A DNA stretch of 64,000 bases from Bradyrhizobium retamae (GTDB lineage Bacteria > Pseudomonadota > Alphaproteobacteria > Rhizobiales > Xanthobacteraceae): NCBI RefSeq assembly GCF_001440415.1, contig NZ_LLYA01000035.1, forward strand, positions 122,079 through 186,078. Direction: 5' to 3'. Position 1 is the stretch's first letter, and each line of letters opens with the position of its first letter. Of this stretch, positions 59,876 to 64,000 are shown piece after piece. The position numbers and the translations under genes were made by a program. The notes under the pieces are model-generated. The model ran no database searches. It was not told the origin of the DNA and worked only from the letters and a program-made list of their open reading frames with translations.

Positions 59876-60646
59876 ATGTCGGTCAATCGCAAACGTTTTC
59901 GTATTGAAGCCATTCTGGGCGATGCGCCAATTGTCATGCCTACAGAAGGCGGCGAGATCGGCCCGATGCATCGCGAGATCATGGCCGAGCTGCGCGCAAT
60001 CCGTGCACAGATGGCCGGCTTCGGCCACGCCCGCGCCGCTTCGACCGAGAGCGCGGACATTATCCGCGAAGTTGCCGAGTCCCACGCGCTTCTGGAAACC
60101 TATCGCGCGCAGATCGAGCAGTGCGAGAAGCTGAAGGTCGAGCTCGATCTCATTCACGACGCCATCAACCGCACCAAGCGCGAAATCGCTACCCTGCACG
60201 GCAAGAGCTTTGACGGCCAGGAAATGGCCAAGGTCAACGGCGAACTCGGGGCCGTCGTCGGCGGTACCGAACAGGCCACCCAGCAGATTCTGGAAGCCAC
60301 CGAAGCGATCGACCAGGCGGCGACCGCGCTTTCCAAGAACATTTCTCCGGACCAGCAGAAGCTGCTCAGCGAAGATATCCAGGAACGCGTCGTCTCGATC
60401 TTCGAGGCCTGCAATTTCCAGGACCTCACCGGCCAGCGCATCAGCAAGGTGATGAACACGATGAAGTTCATCGAACAGCACATCGTCGAGATGATGGAAA
60501 TCTGGGGTGGCGTCGATGCCATCAAGGCGCACGCGCCCCCGATCGTCGATACCCGCGAAGGCGACGCCAAGCTGCTCAACGGCCCGAAGATGGACGGCGA
60601 CGACGGTCACGCCTCGCAGAATGACATCGACGCATTGTTCGACTGA
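59876..60646 (+). CDS. cheZ: Protein phosphatase CheZ
   Basis: A 256-residue CheZ: it dephosphorylates CheY-P as a long four-helix-bundle dimer. The catalytic block is FQDLTGQRISKVMN with D183 and Q187, corresponding to the active-site D143/Q147 pair of E. coli CheZ. The middle is a long amphipathic coil. The C-terminal tail ends ASQNDIDALFD after a flexible linker, the same kind of CheY-P-binding peptide found at CheZ C-termini and FliM N-termini. I use ATG 59876; ATG 59855 would add seven residues. No che operon is nearby. Confidence 0.9.
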   Translation: MSVNRKRFRIEAILGDAPIVMPTEGGEIGPMHREIMAELRAIRAQMAGFGHARAASTESADIIREVAESHALLETYRAQIEQCEKLKVELDLIHDAINRTKREIATLHGKSFDGQEMAKVNGELGAVVGGTEQATQQILEATEAIDQAATALSKNISPDQQKLLSEDIQERVVSIFEACNFQDLTGQRISKVMNTMKFIEQHIVEMMEIWGGVDAIKAHAPPIVDTREGDAKLLNGPKMDGDDGHASQNDIDALFD

Positions 60647-60673
60647 TCGGTCTGGTTAACGCGGACTAAACAA

Positions 60674-60702
60674 AACGCCGGCAGCGATGCCGGCGTTTTT
60701 TT
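60674..60702 (+). terminator. Rho-independent terminator of cheZ
   Basis: A 10-bp perfect stem (60674-60683 with 60688-60697, AACGCCGGCA/TGCCGGCGTT), four-base loop, then a run of T. It ends the cheZ transcript ahead of the convergent lipoprotein gene. Confidence 0.92.
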
Positions 60703-60744
60703 GTTGCCTGGTTGTCCGTCCTCCGCCGTCGGAGAGACGTCTAA

Positions 60745-61254
60745 TCACGCCCGCGGCGCGCAGCGGACATAGACCATGTTGCCGTAACGGACCGCGGCAT
60801 CCTTTTCGATGAAGCGGGTGACCATGATGCGGCCGTCGAACGAGACGATCTCGCGGTCCTGGTCGCCGCCGGCTGGGCCGGGCGGGCCGATGTAGTTCTT
60901 GCCGCTCGGACTGCCTTTGAGGCGCAGTTCCTGCGGCGTCGCCTGATCGGCCAGATGCATGACCACGCCACCATTGGCGCCGGCGCCGATCACATAGGGC
61001 TGCTTGCACTGTCCGCGCGCCGCGGCCTCGGTGCGGGCGCGGTCATTGGGATTCTGGAACGAGGCAAGGCCCCAGCGGCCGACGATCTCGTCGGCGCGGA
61101 TGGTTGCCGGCATTTCCGGCGCGACTTCGGGCTCGGGCGGCGGACTGGATGACAGCGACGGCAGGCTCATGCTGCTGCACGCCGCCAGCAAGATCGAAAG
61201 CGCCGACGCGATCGCCAGATTGGCAACCGTACGCGCATTACGTGAGCTGATCAT
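60745..61254 (-). CDS. Predicted lipoprotein of unknown function (169 aa)
   Basis: A 169-residue protein with a lipoprotein signal: hydrophobic segment (VANLAIASALSILLAACSS) with lipobox LAAC, so cleaved by LspA and lipidated at the cysteine. A Pro/Glu/Ser linker follows, then a beta-rich domain of about 110 residues (GRWGLASFQNPND, CKQPYVIGAGANGG, PQELRLKGSPSGKNYIG, REIVSFDGRIMVTRF, MVYVRCAP) with two cysteines likely bridged. Starts at ATG 61254 after GGGGGAA. I cannot assign a family; it is probably in the outer or inner membrane. Confidence 0.82.
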   Translation of the reverse strand: MISSRNARTVANLAIASALSILLAACSSMSLPSLSSSPPPEPEVAPEMPATIRADEIVGRWGLASFQNPNDRARTEAAARGQCKQPYVIGAGANGGVVMHLADQATPQELRLKGSPSGKNYIGPPGPAGGDQDREIVSFDGRIMVTRFIEKDAAVRYGNMVYVRCAPRA

Positions 61255-61439
61255 CGCATTCCCCCGAGCAATCACTTGGCCGCTCCCGTCGAGCAGCCGA
61301 GAAGCAGCCGATTAAGGCAGCCAATCGCAAAAAGCCTGCCGGAGCAATGACGTCGGCTAAAATGACGCCGCTGCACCGATTTGGTTTCCGAAGCACCATC
61401 CTATATTGGCCTCACCAAGGCTTTAATCTCCTTGTTTGC
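61255..61439. other. Upstream part of the lipoprotein / groES divergent gap
   Basis: The 365 bp between the lipoprotein and groES starts with this 185 bp stretch. It holds an AT-rich, probably regulatory section for the minus-strand lipoprotein gene and no clear gene. The groESL promoter and CIRCE element follow (separate entries). Confidence 0.4.
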
Positions 61440-61468
61440 TTGACAGGAACAGCGCCAAGACATATTCC
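61440..61468 (+). promoter_or_regulatory. Sigma-70 type promoter of groESL
   Basis: TTGACA (61440-61445), 17-bp spacer, TATTCC (61463-61468). The -35 box is perfect; the -10 is moderate. It places transcription start at about 61475, directly before the CIRCE element. Confidence 0.7.
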
Positions 61469-61480
61469 CCGGCCCCACGT

Positions 61481-61507
61481 TTAGCACTCAAATACAACGA
61501 TTGCTAA
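61481..61507. promoter_or_regulatory. CIRCE element, HrcA operator of groESL
   Basis: TTAGCACTC-N9-GATTGCTAA, differing in a single base from the consensus TTAGCACTC-N9-GAGTGCTAA. HrcA binds this site to repress groESL and releases it on heat shock. Its place right after the predicted start of transcription is typical. Confidence 0.93.
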
Positions 61508-61619
61508 GGGTTGTGCTGCCCCGCCCCGGGGCGGCGTTGAATACCGGCATTCCCAGCCATTTTCGAGTGGTACAGGCCCGAAACCTAAGCCTCCCAGAGG
61601 AACTTCAAGAGGAGACGTC

Positions 61620-61916
61620 ATGGCTAAAACCAAATTCCGTCCACTGCACGACCGCGTCGTGGTCAAGCGCATCGATGCCGAAGAGAAGACCAAGGGCGGC
61701 ATCATCATTCCCGACAGCGCCAAGGAAAAGCCGTCGCAGGGCGAAATCACCGCCGTGGGCCCGGGTGGCCGCGACGAGGCCGGTAAGCTGATTCCGATCG
61801 ACGTCAAGGTCGGCGACCGCGTGCTGTTCGGCAAATGGTCGGGCACCGAGGTCAAGCTCGATGGCGAGGAACTCCTGATCATGAAGGAGTCCGACATCAT
61901 GGGCGTGCTGACGTAA
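61620..61916 (+). CDS. groES: Co-chaperonin GroES
   Basis: The 98-residue lid of the GroEL folding chamber. Signature [33 protein letters not shown] contains the mobile loop that docks onto GroEL, followed by [16 protein letters not shown] and the [19 protein letters not shown] roof region. The ATG at 61620 follows AAGAGGAG. Preceded by a CIRCE operator, followed 187 bp later by groEL; a palindromic repeat lies between the two. Confidence 0.98.
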   Translation: MAKTKFRPLHDRVVVKRIDAEEKTKGGIIIPDSAKEKPSQGEITAVGPGGRDEAGKLIPIDVKVGDRVLFGKWSGTEVKLDGEELLIMKESDIMGVLT

Positions 61917-61951
61917 GTCGATAGATCCGAGCGCTTGCCGCGCTCTCAGGT

Positions 61952-62055
61952 GTCATGCCCGGACTTGATCCGGGCATCCATCATTCTTCGAAGAGGATGG
62001 ATTGCCGGGTCACTGATCACGAAGACGCACTTCGTGCTTCTGCCCGGCAATGACG
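61952..62055. repeat. Palindromic repeat between groES and groEL
   Basis: GTCATGCCCGGACTTGATCC on the left and GCCCGGCAATGACGAG on the right are inverted, with CATCCAT/ATGGATTGCC and ACGAAGACGCACTTCGT inside. It belongs to the same class as the elements at 8136 and 30175 and lies inside the groESL operon, where it will form a large hairpin in the mRNA. Confidence 0.8.
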
Positions 62056-62064
62056 AGTGAATAG

Positions 62065-63750
<1,686 letters not shown>

Positions 63751-63782
63751 GCCCCGCCCCTTCTCACGCCAACCAATCGAAG

Positions 63783-63807
63783 GCCGCCTCCGGGCGGCTT
63801 TCCTTTT
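63783..63807 (+). terminator. Rho-independent terminator of groESL
   Basis: GCCGCC (63783-63788), four-base loop and GGCGGC (63793-63798) followed by TTTCCTTTTT. It ends the groESL transcript 33 bp after the groEL stop. Confidence 0.8.
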
Positions 63808-63948
63808 TGGCTGCGAACTGCGTGGGCATTTCAGGCTCTGAAGTCATGTGAGCCACTGATGGGACTCCCTCCCCTTTTGCTGGATACGAGACGCGCAAGC
63901 CTCCTCACGGCCTTCTTTTTGGCCGAAGCTACCGAGGTTTGCTACCTA

Positions 63949-64000
63949 GGGTCTGTTGGGATTCAGGATTCTCATCCGGGCTTGGTTGTGATTCAAGCTA
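63949..64000. mobile_element. Possible terminus of an insertion sequence at the window edge
   Basis: After a CTAG tetranucleotide (63946-63949) the sequence changes to GGTCTGTTGGGATTCAGGATT and contains three GATTC motifs within 40 bp. This resembles the terminal region of IS5-type elements that favour YTAR targets. No transposase is inside the window, so this is a weak call. Confidence 0.25.

Overview
The window is a gene-dense, GC-rich stretch of an alphaproteobacterial chromosome. Gene content, protein signatures and dispersed palindromic repeats point to the Nitrobacteraceae, most likely Bradyrhizobium or a close relative such as Rhodopseudomonas. Supporting signs are the DUF6101 protein, a PetP/PetR-like regulator pair, a CIRCE-controlled groESL operon, a candidate EcfG-type stress promoter, and a fluoroacetate dehalogenase whose catalytic residues match the Rhodopseudomonas enzyme position for position. 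This placement is inference from content, not a database result. I see no rRNA, tRNA, CRISPR array, prophage or complete insertion sequence. A possible IS terminus lies at the very right edge.

Layout. 0-2.6 kb: truncated hisS and two different branched-chain aminotransferases on the minus strand. 2.9-5.6 kb: a MarR / OmpR-type regulator / EnvZ-type kinase operon on the plus strand. 5.7-10.5 kb: exported proteins (DUF3617, two small secreted unknowns, RNase T2), RlmJ, a cold-shock protein and a beta-barrel outer-membrane protein. 10.7-15.2 kb: uvrC, then pgsA-moaD-moaE-prmB. 15.3-20.5 kb: an omega-aminotransferase, a holin-like membrane protein behind a candidate EcfG promoter, a degenerate EAL protein, a HAD phosphatase and an orphan CheY. 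20.7-30.7 kb: ribF, maa, ileS, lspA, a secreted unknown, two M16 protease genes and arfB. ileS carries a histone H1-like lysine tail.

30.7-43.9 kb: an ECF sigma factor with a small membrane partner, mutL, rsmD, an rluB-type pseudouridine synthase with a very long disordered N-terminus, tadA, fluoroacetate dehalogenase divergent from an acyl-CoA dehydrogenase, purD, xseA and a dienelactone-hydrolase-like protein lacking its nucleophile. 44-50.7 kb: an envelope/LPS operon on the minus strand (pmbA, cysQ-like, DUF4170, LPLAT, waaA, lpxK) flanked by DUF2093 and DUF6101 genes. 50.8-57.7 kb: ubiA, a secreted unknown, rsmE, hisZ-hisG, and a two-gene unit of a membrane glycosyltransferase plus a ChbG/NaxD-like deacetylase. 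57.8-64 kb: DUF2076, an L,D-transpeptidase, CheZ, a lipoprotein and groES-groEL.

Most of the window is housekeeping: translation and RNA modification (hisS, ileS, rlmJ, rsmD, rsmE, rluB, tadA, arfB, prmB), DNA repair (uvrC, mutL, xseA), cofactors (moaD/E, ribF, ubiA) and envelope biogenesis. I found no obvious new multi-gene system. The most interesting leads are local: the IleRS tail, the RluB disordered arm, the CPMC membrane protein co-translated with an ECF sigma factor, the glycosyltransferase-deacetylase pair, the nucleophile-less hydrolase, the degenerate EAL protein, and a palindromic repeat inserted between groES and groEL.
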